The notes under the pieces are model-generated. The model searched no databases and was not told the DNA's origin. It worked only from the letters and a program-made list of their open reading frames with translations. From Billgrantia bachuensis (lineage in GTDB: Bacteria > Pseudomonadota > Gammaproteobacteria > Pseudomonadales > Halomonadaceae): a DNA stretch of 64,000 bases. This document shows, in pieces, positions 9,717 through 21,597 of this stretch. The DNA is taken from positions 1 through 64,000 of the forward strand of contig NZ_JAAQTO010000006.1 in assembly GCF_011742165.1 (NCBI RefSeq). Direction: 5' to 3'. The translations under genes and the position numbers were made by a program. Every line of letters begins with the position of its first letter. Position 1 is the first letter of the stretch.

Positions 9717-10430
9717 TCATTCTCTCACTCTGACCAGCAGTCCTTGCAGGTTGATCTGCTCCTTCACTGCGCTCATGGCGCGCTCACCGGAATCCGACGA
9801 CTCGAAGGGCCCCACGTAGACCGTGGTCATGTTGTTGTCGCGCTGCCGGCTATAGACGGGAAAGCCCTGCTCCTGCAGCTGTGACTGGAGGCGTTCGGCA
9901 TTGCCCGGCTCGCCGAAGCTTCCCACCTGCACGGCCCATTCGCCCCCCGGCGATGCACTCGCCGACGAGCCCTGGCGCTCGGGCTCGGAGTTCTGGGCAG
10001 GGGACTGGCTGTTCGCCAGGCGCTCGGAAGCGGCCTGGGCCAGGTCGGCAATCGGATCCTGCCGAGGTGCATCGGCCGGCGATGCAGCCTGGTTCGCGTC
10101 GCTGCTCGCGCCACCCTCTTGCAGCGCCACGGCTGGCTCCGGCTCGACACGTTCGGCGTCGCCCGGTTCAGGCTCGACATCTGCCAAAGGCGGCTGCGGC
10201 TCTACCAGTGCGGGGTTCGTCTCGGGAGTACGGATCTGCCCCAGACTCGTCGGCGGCTGCGGATCGGGTACGTTGCGCCGCTCCACCGGTACCGGCTGCC
10301 CGATGGTCAGCATCGGCTGGGGGCGTTCGTCGCGAGGTGCCGGCTCATCGAACAACATCGGCACGAAGATCACCGCCAAGGCAATCAGAATGATTGCACC
10401 GCTGATTCGTTCGCGCATTCCGTACTTCAT
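9717..10430 (-). CDS. DedD-like SPOR domain protein
   Basis: Single-pass inner-membrane protein of about 237 residues. One N-terminal helix (RISGAIILIALAVIFVPMLF) is followed by a long Pro/Glu-rich linker (about 35-160) and a C-terminal SPOR domain (about 160-237, GEWAVQVGSFGEPGNAERL through TTVYVGPFES). SPOR domains bind denuded peptidoglycan at the division septum. Two ATGs are adjacent (10433 and 10430). AGGAGG is only one base from the first and four bases from the second, so the second is chosen. Its place between folC and cvpA is where DedD sits in E. coli. Confidence 0.9.
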   Translation of the reverse strand: MKYGMRERISGAIILIALAVIFVPMLFDEPAPRDERPQPMLTIGQPVPVERRNVPDPQPPTSLGQIRTPETNPALVEPQPPLADVEPEPGDAERVEPEPAVALQEGGASSDANQAASPADAPRQDPIADLAQAASERLANSQSPAQNSEPERQGSSASASPGGEWAVQVGSFGEPGNAERLQSQLQEQGFPVYSRQRDNNMTTVYVGPFESSDSGERAMSAVKEQINLQGLLVRVRE

Positions 10431-10448
10431 CATTCCTCCTGCCCCCGC

Positions 10449-11738
10449 TTAAGCCGCCTGCCCCTGTTTCCACGCCAGAATGGCCGCTACCGTGAAGAAG
10501 GAGCCACATACCAGCACGCGATCGTCGGGCGCCAGGCGACCGGACAACCACACCGCGCCGTCCTCGGGCGTCTGGGCCTGGTAAGCCACATGCCCCCCGG
10601 CGCTCTCGATGCGTCCCGCCAGGTCCGCGGCGGCACGTGCCCGGTCACCGGCCAGGGTCACGGCAACCCAGCCATCCGCAACGCCCGCCAGCGCCCCGAT
10701 GACGCCATCGGCATCCTTGTCGCCCAACATGCCAAGCAGCACCCAGGTACGCCCGCGGCATGGCTGCTCTGCGAGTCTTCCCGCCAGGTAAGCGGCGGCG
10801 TGCGGGTTGTGGCCTACGTCCAGACACCACTGTCCCAGCCACTGCATGCGGCCGGGCACCTGCAGCTCGCGCAGGGCCAGGCGGCAACTCACTTCGTCGA
10901 GCGTCATACCGGCCGCTCTCAGGGCCTGCAGGGCCGTAGCGGCATTGTCCAGCGGCAGCCCCGGATCGGGCAAGTCCTCGAGGCTTGAAAAAGTCCCATC
11001 GGCACCCGCTCCCTGCCAGCTGAAGCGACCGGCGCCACGAGGCAGCCAGTGAAAATCATGTCCCAGCTGCAAGGCCTGTGCACCGCATTCATCGGCACGC
11101 TGGCGCACGCTCGCGGGAAGCGCGTTACTGCCCAGAATGACGGGATGACCGGCGCGCATGATACCGGCCTTCTCACGGCCGATGCCCTCGAGATCGGTGC
11201 CGAGGAAGTCGGCGTGGTCGAGCGCGATAGTGGTAATGACGGCGACGTCGGCATCGATGACGTTGACCGCATCGAGCCTGCCACCCAACCCGACCTCGAG
11301 CACGGCGAGATCGGGACGGCGGCAAGCGATCGCCCACAGGGCCGCCAGAGTGCCGGCCTCGAAGTAGGTCAGGCTAACGGGTTCATCGTCCAGGCGCGCC
11401 GCCTCGACGGCTTCGAAACCGGCGATGAGCGTGGCATCGTCCGCCTCGCTGCCGTCGAATCGCAGCCTTTCGTTGTAGCGCAGCAGGTGAGGTGACGTGT
11501 AGGCGGCAGTAGCGAGACCATGTGCTCGCGCCAGCGCCTCGATCATGGCTACCGTCGAGCCCTTGCCGTTGGTACCTGCCACGGTAATGACGTGCGCTGC
11601 CAGGCAACGTTCCAATAGCCCCATGCGGCGAGCAACTTCGGCCACCCGCTCGAGGCCGAGGTCGATGCCCACCGGGTGGATCTGTTCCAGGTAGCTGAGC
11701 CAGGCGTCCAGCGTGCGAGATGGCGTCGAAGCATTCAC
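10449..11738 (-). CDS. folC: Dihydrofolate synthase / folylpolyglutamate synthase
   Basis: Mur-ligase-family enzyme of 429 residues that adds glutamate to dihydropteroate and to folates. The ATP loop TVAGTNGKGSTVAMIE lies at about residues 52-67, with the conserved TSPHL and KAGIMRAG segments further on. The start codon is GTG (11738), and no better ATG is available upstream of the conserved region. It follows accD by 6 bases, a linkage also seen in E. coli, so translation is probably coupled. Confidence 0.95.
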   Translation of the reverse strand: MNASTPSRTLDAWLSYLEQIHPVGIDLGLERVAEVARRMGLLERCLAAHVITVAGTNGKGSTVAMIEALARAHGLATAAYTSPHLLRYNERLRFDGSEADDATLIAGFEAVEAARLDDEPVSLTYFEAGTLAALWAIACRRPDLAVLEVGLGGRLDAVNVIDADVAVITTIALDHADFLGTDLEGIGREKAGIMRAGHPVILGSNALPASVRQRADECGAQALQLGHDFHWLPRGAGRFSWQGAGADGTFSSLEDLPDPGLPLDNAATALQALRAAGMTLDEVSCRLALRELQVPGRMQWLGQWCLDVGHNPHAAAYLAGRLAEQPCRGRTWVLLGMLGDKDADGVIGALAGVADGWVAVTLAGDRARAAADLAGRIESAGGHVAYQAQTPEDGAVWLSGRLAPDDRVLVCGSFFTVAAILAWKQGQAA

Positions 11739-11744
11739 GGTCGT

Positions 11745-12767
11745 TCAGCGCGCCGAGTCAGAGCGATCGGGATCCTCGGACCACGCCGGCGAAGATTCTT
11801 CCGACGCTTCGGGCTCGAGGGCATCGATGAACTCGCCCTCCTCCGCGGCCGCACGCTCAGCCTCATCGACCAGGTCTGGCTCGTGGACCATACCGTCCTC
11901 GAGGCCGCTAGGGGGCTGGTGAGTCAGCTTTCGCAGCACGGCACCCAGGCGACCGCGCATTTCGCCACGGGCCACGATCATATCCACCGTGCCATGCTCA
12001 AGCAGGAACTCGCTGCGCTGAAAGCCCTCGGGCAGCTTCTCGCGCACAGTCTGCTCGATGACTCGCGGCCCGGCGAAACCAATCAGGGCGTTGGGCTCGG
12101 CCACATTGAGATCGCCGAGCATGGCCAGCGACGCCGAAACGCCACCGAATACGGGGTCGGTCAGCACCGAGATGTAGGGTACACCGGCTTCGCGCAGGCG
12201 CTCCAGTGCCGCCGACGTCTTGGCCATCTGCATCAGCGAGAACAGCGCCTCCTGCATCCGCGCCCCACCCGAAGCGGAGAAGCAGATGAACGGAATGCGC
12301 TCCTCGAGGGCCAGGGCAGCGGCTCGCACGAACTTTTCGCCCACCACGGCTCCCATGGAGCCACCCATGAAGGTGAATTCGAAGGCCACCACGACCACCG
12401 GCAAGCCGTCCAGGGTGCCACGCATCGCCACCAGGGCGTCCTTTTCGCCGGTTTCCTTCTGCGCTGCGTTGAGCCGATCCTTGTATTTCTTGGAATCGCG
12501 GAACTTCAGGCGGTCCACCGGCTCGAGCTCGGCCGAGATCTCTTCCCGCCCGTCCTTGTCGAGAAACCAGTCGAGCCGCTTGCGCGCGGTCAGCCGCAGA
12601 TGGTGATCGCACTTTGGGCAGACGTTGTGATGCTTTTCCAGTTCGGGTAGATAAAGTACCGCCTCGCACTTCGGGCACTTGCGCCACAGTCCGTCGGGCA
12701 CGCTGGCCCGCCGGTCCTTGCGCTGAATTCGCCCCATGGAGGGAACAATCTTGTCGAGCCAGCTCAT
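11745..12767 (-). CDS. accD: Acetyl-CoA carboxylase carboxyltransferase beta subunit
   Basis: Carboxyltransferase beta subunit (340 residues) that works with AccA to make malonyl-CoA. An N-terminal four-Cys zinc ribbon (CPKC near 31, CPKC near 50) is followed by the crotonase-like core with FTFMGGSMG and [11 protein letters not shown]. About 45 acidic residues extend the C-terminus ([16 protein letters not shown]), longer than the E. coli protein and in keeping with a halophile. It follows trpA after a 75-base gap that holds no gene. Confidence 0.97.
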   Translation of the reverse strand: MSWLDKIVPSMGRIQRKDRRASVPDGLWRKCPKCEAVLYLPELEKHHNVCPKCDHHLRLTARKRLDWFLDKDGREEISAELEPVDRLKFRDSKKYKDRLNAAQKETGEKDALVAMRGTLDGLPVVVVAFEFTFMGGSMGAVVGEKFVRAAALALEERIPFICFSASGGARMQEALFSLMQMAKTSAALERLREAGVPYISVLTDPVFGGVSASLAMLGDLNVAEPNALIGFAGPRVIEQTVREKLPEGFQRSEFLLEHGTVDMIVARGEMRGRLGAVLRKLTHQPPSGLEDGMVHEPDLVDEAERAAAEEGEFIDALEPEASEESSPAWSEDPDRSDSAR

Positions 12768-12842
12768 GTCAGAAAGGCTTCCGTATGCTGTTGCGCCCAG
12801 CCGTACCAGGCGTCATGAATCGAATCTTGGGCAAAGGCAAGC

Positions 12843-13658
12843 TCAGCGAGTCGGCAGCGCATCCAGGGCCTGGCGCATCTCGCTGAGTATCGCCTTGAGC
12901 TCACCGGCGATCGCTTCGGGCCGCTCGGCGTTGGCGGCGATGCGGCTGACCAAGGCGCTGCCGACGATGACGCCGTCGGCCACCTTGCCGACCTCCGCCG
13001 CCGAGGCGCCGTCACGAATGCCGAACCCGACACACAGCGGCAGATCGGTCAGCTCGCGCAGGGGCGCCAGATGGCTTGCCACGTCGTCGGCGTTGAGCGT
13101 TGCGGCCCCGGTCACGCCCTTGAGCGCGACATAGTAGAGGTAGCCCTCGCCATGGGCGCATATTGTAGCGGCCCGTTCCCTTGAAGTGGTAGGGGCGACG
13201 AGAAAGATCGAGGCAAGACCTCGCGCCTTGAGAATGGGGCCGAACTCATCGGCCTCCTCGGGCGGCATGTCGACGGTCAATACGCCATCGATGCCGGCAT
13301 TTGCGGCCTGATCGGCAAAGGCCTCGAGACCGATGCGCTCCACGGGATTGAGGTAGCCCATCAACACGACCGGCGTGTCGCGATCGGTGCGGCGAAATTC
13401 CCGCACCATCTCGAACAGATGGCTTAGGCGCACGCTGTGCCTCAGCGCCCGCTCGCAAGCCTTCTGGATCACCGGACCGTCGGCCATCGGGTCGGAGAAC
13501 GGTACGCCCAGCTCGAGCACGTCGGCACCCGCCTCTACCAGGGCATGCATGAACCCCACGGTATATTGCGGTGCCGGGTCGCCGGCGGTGATGTAGGGAA
13601 TCAACGCGCGGCGGCCCTGCTCCTTGAGTTCAGCGAAGCGTTTATCGATTCGGTTCAT
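12843..13658 (-). CDS. trpA: Tryptophan synthase alpha subunit
   Basis: Alpha subunit (271 residues) that cleaves indole-3-glycerol phosphate and passes indole to TrpB. With the ATG at 13658 the catalytic residues fall at E49 ([10 protein letters not shown]) and D60 (MADGP), the same numbers as in E. coli. This supports that start over a TTG two codons upstream. GGAG is 8 bases upstream, inside the end of trpB; the two genes are only 2 bases apart. Confidence 0.97.
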   Translation of the reverse strand: MNRIDKRFAELKEQGRRALIPYITAGDPAPQYTVGFMHALVEAGADVLELGVPFSDPMADGPVIQKACERALRHSVRLSHLFEMVREFRRTDRDTPVVLMGYLNPVERIGLEAFADQAANAGIDGVLTVDMPPEEADEFGPILKARGLASIFLVAPTTSRERAATICAHGEGYLYYVALKGVTGAATLNADDVASHLAPLRELTDLPLCVGFGIRDGASAAEVGKVADGVIVGSALVSRIAANAERPEAIAGELKAILSEMRQALDALPTR

Positions 13659-13660
13659 CG

Positions 13661-14875
13661 TCAAAACTCCAGGCCGTCAATCTTGGCGACCGTCATGATG
13701 TCCTTGTCGCCGCGGCCGGAGAGGTTGACCACGATATTCTGATCGGGCCGCATGGTCGGCGCCAGCACCTTGGCATGGGCCAACGCATGGGCCGATTCCA
13801 GCGCCGGCATGATGCCTTCCACCCGGGTCAGCTCGCGGAACGCTTCGAGCACGGCGTCGTCGTTGGCCGCCACGTACTGCACCCGCCCGACATCCTTCCA
13901 CAGCGCATGCTCGGGTCCCACGCCCGGATAATCGAGGCCCGCCGAGATCGAATGGGTATCCGAGACCTGGCCGCCCTCGTCGGACATCAGGTAGGTGCGG
14001 TTGCCGTGCAGCACGCCACGCGGCGCGTCCGACGTCAGCGGCGCGGCATGACGCCCGGTGTCGACACCGTCGCCGCCGGCCTCCACGCCGAACATGGCGA
14101 CCCCGTCATCCTCGACGAAGGGGTAGAACAGGCCCATGGCGTTGGAGCCGCCGCCTACGCAGGCGATCAGCGCGTCGGGCAGCTTGCCGAACTCCTCCAG
14201 CGACTGGCGGCGCGCCTCGCGGCCGACCACGGCGTTGAAGTCGCGTACCAGCATGGGATACGGGTGCGGCCCGGCCACGGTACCGATGATGTAGAAGGTA
14301 TCGTCGACGTTGGTGACCCAGTCGCGCAGCGCCTCGTTCATGGCGTCCTTGAGGGTACGGGTGCCGGACTCCACCGGTATCACGTTGGCCCCGAGCAGGC
14401 GCATGCGGTAGACGTTGAGCTTCTGGCGTTGGACGTCTTCGGCACCCATGTAGACCTCACACTCGAGGCCCAGGCGTGCCGCCACGGTGGCCGTGGCCAC
14501 CCCGTGCTGACCGGCGCCAGTCTCGGCGATCACCCGCGGCTTGCCGCTCATCTTGGCCAGCAGCGCCTGGCCAATGGTGTTGTTCACCTTGTGCGCACCG
14601 GTGTGATTGAGGTCTTCGCGCTTGAGCCAGACCTGAGCCCCCCCGAGCTGCTTCGACCATCGCTCGGCATGATAGAGCGGTGACGGACGGCCCACGTAAT
14701 GGGCCAGGTCATAGTCGAATTCGGCCTGGAAATCCGGATCGTCGCGAAGACGCAGATAGGTCTTCTCGAGATCGTCCAGGGCGAAGCTCAGGGTCTCCGA
14801 GACGAACCGACCGCCATAGGGGCCGAAATGGCCACGTGCGTCCGGCAGTCGGGTCAGGTCACTGAACTTGCTCAC
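13661..14875 (-). CDS. trpB: Tryptophan synthase beta subunit
   Basis: PLP-dependent beta subunit (about 404 residues) that joins indole and serine into tryptophan. The lysine of [10 protein letters not shown] binds PLP (K96 from this start), and the glycine-rich phosphate loop [11 protein letters not shown] is present. Two GTG starts are possible. The one at 14875 ([11 protein letters not shown]) has GAGGTG about six bases upstream and is preferred; the other, at 14884, adds three codons. It lies between trpF and trpA, 61 bases after trpF. Confidence 0.95.
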   Translation of the reverse strand: MSKFSDLTRLPDARGHFGPYGGRFVSETLSFALDDLEKTYLRLRDDPDFQAEFDYDLAHYVGRPSPLYHAERWSKQLGGAQVWLKREDLNHTGAHKVNNTIGQALLAKMSGKPRVIAETGAGQHGVATATVAARLGLECEVYMGAEDVQRQKLNVYRMRLLGANVIPVESGTRTLKDAMNEALRDWVTNVDDTFYIIGTVAGPHPYPMLVRDFNAVVGREARRQSLEEFGKLPDALIACVGGGSNAMGLFYPFVEDDGVAMFGVEAGGDGVDTGRHAAPLTSDAPRGVLHGNRTYLMSDEGGQVSDTHSISAGLDYPGVGPEHALWKDVGRVQYVAANDDAVLEAFRELTRVEGIMPALESAHALAHAKVLAPTMRPDQNIVVNLSGRGDKDIMTVAKIDGLEF

Positions 14876-14936
14876 TAAAGACACCTCATAGGGTCGCCAT
14901 AAGGGACAGGGATGGAATCTAGCTTGGGCGAAACGA

Positions 14937-15584
14937 TTATCCCAGGCGCTTGCGGTCGGCCTGAGTCACCGCCGTGGCGAAAGCCGACAGCAGTCGGGAA
15001 TCCTTGCAGCCGGGTTCGGCTTCCACACCGCCGGAGACGTCCACCGCGAACGGGTGCACGCGCTCGATGGCATCGGCTACATTGCCCGGGCTCAGCCCAC
15101 CCGCGAGGATAACAGGTTTTGTCAGGCTTGCGGGGATTCGCGACCAGTCGAAGGTCTCCCCGGTACCGCCCGGCACACCCGGGCGATAAGCGTCCAGCAG
15201 CAGCGCCTGGGCGCCGGCATAGGCCTCGGCCGCACCGCACAGATCGATATCGTCGCGCATGCGCAGCGCCTTGATCCAGGGTCGCTCGAAACCGGCACAG
15301 AAGGCAGGGCTCTCTTCGCCATGGAACTGCAACAGGTCGAGATGGCGGCTGGCGCGGACAACGAACTCGGGCGAGGCATCGACGAACAACCCCACCCGGG
15401 TGACGAAGGCCGGCACACAGGCTGCCAGCGCCGCGAGACGCTCTTCATCGACATGCCGGCGACTGCCGGGCCAGAGTACGAAGCCGAGCGCATCGGCTCC
15501 CGCCGCCACGGCGTCGGTCACGTCCTGCTCGCGCGTCAGGCCGCAGAACTTGATGCGCGTGCGCACAGGCTGTGACAGCCTCAT
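14937..15584 (-). CDS. trpF: Phosphoribosylanthranilate isomerase
   Basis: Single-function TIM-barrel isomerase of 215 residues in tryptophan synthesis. The catalytic Cys is in IKFCGLTRE near the N-terminus, and the phosphate-binding segments ([10 protein letters not shown] and VDVSGGVE) are at the C-terminal end. The start ATG overlaps the truA stop by four bases (ATGA) with GGAGGG upstream, so translation is coupled to truA. Confidence 0.96.
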   Translation of the reverse strand: MRLSQPVRTRIKFCGLTREQDVTDAVAAGADALGFVLWPGSRRHVDEERLAALAACVPAFVTRVGLFVDASPEFVVRASRHLDLLQFHGEESPAFCAGFERPWIKALRMRDDIDLCGAAEAYAGAQALLLDAYRPGVPGGTGETFDWSRIPASLTKPVILAGGLSPGNVADAIERVHPFAVDVSGGVEAEPGCKDSRLLSAFATAVTQADRKRLG

Positions 15585-16525
15585 GACTCACCCTCCTTCA
15601 CCATGGAATCGTCCCTCGTCGCCCCGGCCACTGGCCGGCCTCGACGAAATTCGACCATGGGACAAGCCGGCAGTTCGCGCTCGCCGCTCCACTCGCCCAG
15701 AAACGCCAGCAAATTCGGACCGAGCGGCTCCCGCGGCAACCCCCAGACCTCGTCATAGAGCGAATCGACGAAGTGCAACCCACAGGCCGGCGCAGTAACG
15801 TCGGAAAGCGTGCGATCCTTGAGCATCAACAGTTCGGCCAGGTAACCGTCGCCCTGCTCGCCGCGCCCCACGCTGACCAGCGCCCCGACGATGTTTCGGA
15901 TCATGTGGTGCAAGAAGGCGTTTCCCTGCACGTCGACGACGACCAGCGGACCGTGCCGGCGAACCTCGATGAAGTGCAGGTGGCGCCAGGGCGTCTTCGA
16001 CTGACAACCCGCAGCGCGAAAGCTGGAAAAGTCGTGCTCGCCCACCAGCGCCTGGGCCGCACGGTGCATGGCATCGGCATCGAGCGGGTCACGGCACCAT
16101 GTCACGTTGTGGCGCTCCAGCACCGGCCGGCTCATCTGGTTGAGGATGATATAGCGATAGCGTCGCGCCAGCGCCTTGAAGCGAGCATGAAATTCGTCGG
16201 GCACCTCGCGCACCCAGTGTACCGCGACATCGCGGGCCAGGTTGGCGTTGGCACCGAACACCCAGGCTTTCTGCGAGCGCGATGCGGGCGCATCGAAATG
16301 CACGATCTGACGCGTGGCGTGCACGCCCGAATCGGTCCGACCGCTGGCATGCACCGTCACCGACTGGCCCGCCACCTTGGAGAGCGCCCGCTCCAATTCG
16401 GCCTGGACCGAGGGGGCATGCTTGAGTCTCTGCCAGCCACAGTAGGCGCTGCCGTCATATTCCACCCCCATGGCCAGACGGCCGTTGAGGGGATGGCGTT
16501 CATCGAGAGGTCGAAACAGGGTCAT
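15581..16525 (-). CDS. truA: tRNA pseudouridine(38-40) synthase
   Basis: TruA makes pseudouridine at positions 38-40 of the tRNA anticodon arm. The protein is 314 residues; the catalytic aspartate is in ASGRTDSGVHA (near residue 63-73). The C-terminus is about 40 residues longer than the E. coli enzyme and ends with an acidic, low-complexity stretch. It sits between fimV and trpF, a conserved order in Pseudomonas and relatives. Confidence 0.96.
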   Translation of the reverse strand: MTLFRPLDERHPLNGRLAMGVEYDGSAYCGWQRLKHAPSVQAELERALSKVAGQSVTVHASGRTDSGVHATRQIVHFDAPASRSQKAWVFGANANLARDVAVHWVREVPDEFHARFKALARRYRYIILNQMSRPVLERHNVTWCRDPLDADAMHRAAQALVGEHDFSSFRAAGCQSKTPWRHLHFIEVRRHGPLVVVDVQGNAFLHHMIRNIVGALVSVGRGEQGDGYLAELLMLKDRTLSDVTAPACGLHFVDSLYDEVWGLPREPLGPNLLAFLGEWSGERELPACPMVEFRRGRPVAGATRDDSMVKEGES

Positions 16526-16532
16526 GCCGCCT

Positions 16533-19130
16533 TCAGAGCCGATAGTGAGTTAACAGTTGCTGGGCCTCGTCGCGCACCTGAGGATCGCCGCCGTCCCTCA
16601 ACAGTCGCTGCAGCAGCGGGCGAGCCCGCTCTACGTCGCCGCTCTTCAGCAGGAGGCGGGCTTGTTCCAGGTCGTCACGCTTGCCGTTATCGCCCATGGC
16701 AATGCCATTATCGCGGTCCAGCGGCGGGAAGGCCACCTCCTCCACCTCCCATTCGGCTTCCTCCGCCTCATCGTTCGAAAGAGCGCTCGAACGCTCCGGC
16801 TGTTCGTCCTCCTGCCGGGCATCAATGGCATCGCTCATCAAGGGGAACTCGACGCTGGGCTGCATGGGCGTCTCTTCTCGTGAAGGCGGTTCCGGGTCCA
16901 GGGTAGGAGGCTGGTAATCGATCGTACGCCACTCCGTCGTCTCGCTACGTTCGGTGAGCGGAGCCCGTCTTGAAACATCGGTTGGCGGCTTCTCGTCGCC
17001 AAGTCCATCCGATGTTTCGTCCCTCGTCTCGTCCCGTGGCAGCTGCTCCTGGGGCGTCACCTCGTCCGGCGGCGTGTCTTCTCGGCCGACAGTATCAAGG
17101 CGGGGAAAGTCGACCTCTTGCGGCTCGACCGGAACCGAAGGCGCCTCCTGCTCCGCAGCGTGCTCCTTAGGTTCAACGCCCCCCCGTCCCGTTGGCTGGG
17201 CGTCTTCGCGTGGCGCTTCATCACTGCTCGCATGGGAGCCATTGCTGGGCGGCGTGGGCTGATGCTTGGCCAGCAGCCTCCCGGCTTCAGCCACCAGCGC
17301 CGAGTCGCCAGTCTCGGCAAGCAACTGCGCCTCGCGCTCTGCCGCCTGCCGGTTGCCCTGCTCCACGTGCACGTTGAGCAGCTTGAGTCGTAGGTCGTGT
17401 CGCTCGGGATCGCGGTCCAGGCCCGCCTCCAACAGCTCCCTAGCCTGGTCGTAGCGGCCGTACGCCATGAAGATATCTGCTTCACTGATCGCTTCGGCCT
17501 GCGGCATGGTGCTGCGCGGCACCTCTTCCGGGTGAGAGCCGGGTTCACCGACAGCCATGCCTGCCGCATTGGGCGGGGGCGGACTGGTGGTAGCGCCGGG
17601 CGGCACCGCCACGTCACCGGGAGGTGGCATGCCGTGAATCATGTTGGGCATGGCACTGCTTCCCGTCGCTGGGGCAGCATCACGGCGCTGACGGCGGCGA
17701 ACCCACAGCCAGAGACCCAGTAAGGCAGCCAGTCCCGCCCCGCCAAGGATGAGGTTGCGATCGATGGTCGTCGGGTACATGCCTCCCCACCAGGGCGCGT
17801 CGGCCTGAGTGTCGGCCTCGCTCTGCACCACCACGCTGCCGGATCCGACGCCTTCGCTGCCCGCACCGCTGGACAGCAGCGCAGTCAGTTGCTCGCGCAT
17901 GGCCTCGACTTCGTCACGCAAGCCGCCAAGTTCCTGCTGCAGAGCGTCGCGTTCGGCCTGCACTTCTTCGAGCGCGGCGCGGCTCTCTTGCCAATGCCGT
18001 TCGAACAGTACGAAGCGAGGATCGCTCCCCTCCAGGGCCAATTCCCCGACACCCAGCGTTGCCAATACCTCGGTATCGAGAACGCCTTCGGCACTCGATG
18101 CCGACCGGTCGCTATCCTCGGTAATGCCCATTGCGGTCTCGGCGGCAAGCTCATCGTCGCTGAGCAGCGTGAGCCGAGGCGAGGCATCGGTTTCAGCGGC
18201 TGGCGGCATGGCCTCTACCTCAGCCTGGACCTCGGCTTGCCCAGCTGGCTCTGTCACGGCCGGAGATGGCTGAGCAACCACACTCTCGCCTGCCGCAATC
18301 GAAGGTTCCAGGGGCACGCGGGCGGGCGCGCCGCTGCCACGACTGGCCCAGGCCTGGTTCATGGCCTGAACGATGCGGGATGCCTCGTCCGCGGAGCGTG
18401 CGGTAATGGCATCGCGCGACGGTACGGCAAGGGTGTGCCCTGCGCGCATGGCATTGATGTTACCCGAGGGGAAAACGTCGGGATTGGCTTCGACCAGTGC
18501 CACCATCATCTGGTCCATGCTGATGCTGCTGTCGGGACGCAGGCGCCCGGCTACCGACCATAGCGTATCGCCGCTGCCGACCCAGGCGCGATCCTCTCCC
18601 TGAGCCTGGCCGACCATCGGCGCAACGGTAGCGCGAGCCTCAACAGCTTCGGGCTCGACGGCCTGCTCTTCGGCGGCGGGCCTGGCCGCGGGCTCAGGCT
18701 GGCGATTCGAACCGCTCACCAGCACGGGCATGCTGTCGTAATCGGCTGGGTCGAGCAGCAAGGTGACTTCGCGAAGCTGGCGTCCCGATGGCCAGTCGAA
18801 GCGCAGCAGCAGGTCCATCCAAGGTTCACGCACGGCGCGCTCGCTGGACAGCGTCACCACCCATTGCCCCTGGCGCACCGCCACATCGGCCTTCACACTG
18901 GCCGCAAGCGGCGTGCGCACCAGCCCGGCAGATTCGAATTCACGAGACTCGGCCACGCTGACACGCAGCAAGTCGGGATCGAGCCCGGCCGTATCGGTGA
19001 GCGGAATGACGGCACGCAATGGTGTATTGAGCGAGGAGCGCACATCGACCTCCCCAACTCCCAGCGCCAGCACCAGCGGGCTTGTACCCGACAGCGCCAG
19101 CAGCATGGCTAATGTCAACTTGCGTCTCAT
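16533..19130 (-). CDS. fimV: FimV/HubP polar landmark protein
   Basis: Large inner-membrane protein (865 residues). A signal peptide (to about residue 22) precedes the FimV N-terminal domain (GVGEVDVRSSLNTPLRAVIPL). A LysM peptidoglycan-binding domain (about 180-242), a coiled coil (about 378-420) and one membrane helix (about 458-478) follow. Then come a TPR-like region (IFMAYGRYDQARELLEAGL), a long acidic low-complexity stretch and the C-terminal FimV domain (LEQARLLLKSGDVERARPLL). FimV/HubP organises cell poles, type IV pili and twitching. ATG at 19130 has AGGGAG upstream. The stop lies 7 bases before truA. The acidic cytoplasmic part is typical of both the family and halophiles. Confidence 0.93.
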   Translation of the reverse strand: MRRKLTLAMLLALSGTSPLVLALGVGEVDVRSSLNTPLRAVIPLTDTAGLDPDLLRVSVAESREFESAGLVRTPLAASVKADVAVRQGQWVVTLSSERAVREPWMDLLLRFDWPSGRQLREVTLLLDPADYDSMPVLVSGSNRQPEPAARPAAEEQAVEPEAVEARATVAPMVGQAQGEDRAWVGSGDTLWSVAGRLRPDSSISMDQMMVALVEANPDVFPSGNINAMRAGHTLAVPSRDAITARSADEASRIVQAMNQAWASRGSGAPARVPLEPSIAAGESVVAQPSPAVTEPAGQAEVQAEVEAMPPAAETDASPRLTLLSDDELAAETAMGITEDSDRSASSAEGVLDTEVLATLGVGELALEGSDPRFVLFERHWQESRAALEEVQAERDALQQELGGLRDEVEAMREQLTALLSSGAGSEGVGSGSVVVQSEADTQADAPWWGGMYPTTIDRNLILGGAGLAALLGLWLWVRRRQRRDAAPATGSSAMPNMIHGMPPPGDVAVPPGATTSPPPPNAAGMAVGEPGSHPEEVPRSTMPQAEAISEADIFMAYGRYDQARELLEAGLDRDPERHDLRLKLLNVHVEQGNRQAAEREAQLLAETGDSALVAEAGRLLAKHQPTPPSNGSHASSDEAPREDAQPTGRGGVEPKEHAAEQEAPSVPVEPQEVDFPRLDTVGREDTPPDEVTPQEQLPRDETRDETSDGLGDEKPPTDVSRRAPLTERSETTEWRTIDYQPPTLDPEPPSREETPMQPSVEFPLMSDAIDARQEDEQPERSSALSNDEAEEAEWEVEEVAFPPLDRDNGIAMGDNGKRDDLEQARLLLKSGDVERARPLLQRLLRDGGDPQVRDEAQQLLTHYRL

Positions 19131-19204
19131 TGAGCTCCCTTGCGTTGCCCGCTTGCTTTAAAACGCCCGGTTCTTTCGACGACCGAGATTAAGACCATGG
19201 AGAA

Positions 19205-19217
19205 ATATGTAACATAT
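19205..19217. promoter_or_regulatory. Perfect 13-base palindrome upstream of fimV
   Basis: ATATGT and ACATAT flank a single A (19205-19217), about 75 bases upstream of the fimV start and close to a weak TTGCAG/TATGTT promoter-like pair on the minus strand. It could be an operator or simply an AT-rich promoter element. Confidence 0.3.
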
Positions 19218-19246
19218 CCTCGTAGCGCTTGCTGCAAGCCCCACGC

Positions 19247-19280
19247 AAAAACGGGGCATCCCCCGCAGGAGATGCCCCGT
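19247..19280 (-). terminator. Intrinsic terminator after asd
   Basis: Read on the minus strand: a perfect 10-bp stem (19271-19280 with 19251-19260), 10-base loop, followed by a T run (complement of 19247-19250 plus the stem-end A). It starts 20 bases after the asd stop. Confidence 0.85.
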
Positions 19281-19299
19281 CATTGGCACTGCGAGACGA

Positions 19300-20412
19300 T
19301 CACTGCTCGCGCAGGATCTTCAGCATGCGCTTGAGCGGTTCGGCAGCACCCCACAGCAGCTGGTCGCCGGCAGTGAACGCGGAGAGATACTCTCCCCCCA
19401 TGTTCATCTTGCGTAGGCGCCCCACCGGGACGCTCAAGGTGCCGGTGACCATCGACGGCGTCAGCCCGGCAATGGTGGCCTCCTTGTCGTTGGGGATCAC
19501 CTTGACCCATTCGTTGTGCTTGGCGATGCGCTCCTCAATCTCATCTATCGGCACGTCTTTCTTCAACTTGATGGTGAAGGCCTGACTGTGCGAGCGCATG
19601 GCGCCGATGCGAACGCAAATGCCATCGATGGGAACCGGATTGTCCTGGAGCCCAAGGATCTTGTTGGTCTCGACGCTGCCCTTCCATTCTTCACGGCTCT
19701 GGCCGTTCTCCAACTTGGTGTCGATCCAGGGGAGCAGGCTGCCGGCCAAAGGTGCGGTGAAGTTCTCGATCGGGAACCCATTACCGCGCATGGCCTCGGT
19801 GACCTTGCGATCGATATCGAGAATGGCACTGGCGGGATCGTCCAGCTCGCTCGCCACGCTGTCGCGCAGCGCGCCCATCTGATTGAGCAGCTCGCGCATG
19901 TGCTTGGCGCCGGACCCCGAGGCGGCCTGATAGGTCATTGAGGTCATCCACTCGATCAGGTCCGCCTCGAACAGCCCGCCAAGCCCCATCAGCATCAGGC
20001 TGACGGTGCAGTTGCCGCCGACGAAGGTCTTGGCGCCACGGGCCAACTGGTCGTCGATGACACGACGATTGACCGGATCGAGCACGATGGTCGCCTCGTC
20101 CTCCATGCGCAGTGTACTGGCCGCATCGATCCAGTAACCCTTCCAGCCACTGCCGCGCAGGTCGCCGTAGACCTGCTTGGTGTAATCGCCGCCCTGGCAG
20201 GTGATCACGACGTCCAGCGCCTTGAGTTCATCGATGTCGGTGGCATCCTTGAGCGGAGGTACGTCCACGCCGATGTCGGGGCCGGGCTTGCCGACCTGGG
20301 AGGTGGTGAAGAAGATCGGCTCGATGCCGTCGAAATCTCCATCCTCCTGCATGCGCTGCATGAGCACCGAGCCCACCATGCCGCGCCAACCGACGAAAGC
20401 GACTTTCAACAT
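19300..20412 (-). CDS. asd: Aspartate-semialdehyde dehydrogenase
   Basis: NADPH enzyme (370 residues) that reduces aspartyl phosphate to the semialdehyde, a precursor of Lys, Met, Thr, diaminopimelate and, in halophiles, ectoine. The catalytic cysteine falls at C135 ([10 protein letters not shown]), the number of the E. coli enzyme, when the ATG at 20412 is used. That ATG has AGGAGG eight bases upstream; the frame opens ten codons earlier. The catalytic His is in RSHSQAF. It is followed by a terminator and preceded by leuB, 105 bases away. Confidence 0.97.
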   Translation of the reverse strand: MLKVAFVGWRGMVGSVLMQRMQEDGDFDGIEPIFFTTSQVGKPGPDIGVDVPPLKDATDIDELKALDVVITCQGGDYTKQVYGDLRGSGWKGYWIDAASTLRMEDEATIVLDPVNRRVIDDQLARGAKTFVGGNCTVSLMLMGLGGLFEADLIEWMTSMTYQAASGSGAKHMRELLNQMGALRDSVASELDDPASAILDIDRKVTEAMRGNGFPIENFTAPLAGSLLPWIDTKLENGQSREEWKGSVETNKILGLQDNPVPIDGICVRIGAMRSHSQAFTIKLKKDVPIDEIEERIAKHNEWVKVIPNDKEATIAGLTPSMVTGTLSVPVGRLRKMNMGGEYLSAFTAGDQLLWGAAEPLKRMLKILREQ

Positions 20413-20517
20413 GTGAAGTCCTCCTGAAAAGAATGAGGCCAATAGTATACATGACCCGGGCCCACCTCGCAGGCGGGCCCGGGCTCAGGGCAACGACAGC
20501 AGTTCGGGAGACGGCGT

Positions 20518-21597
<1,080 letters not shown>

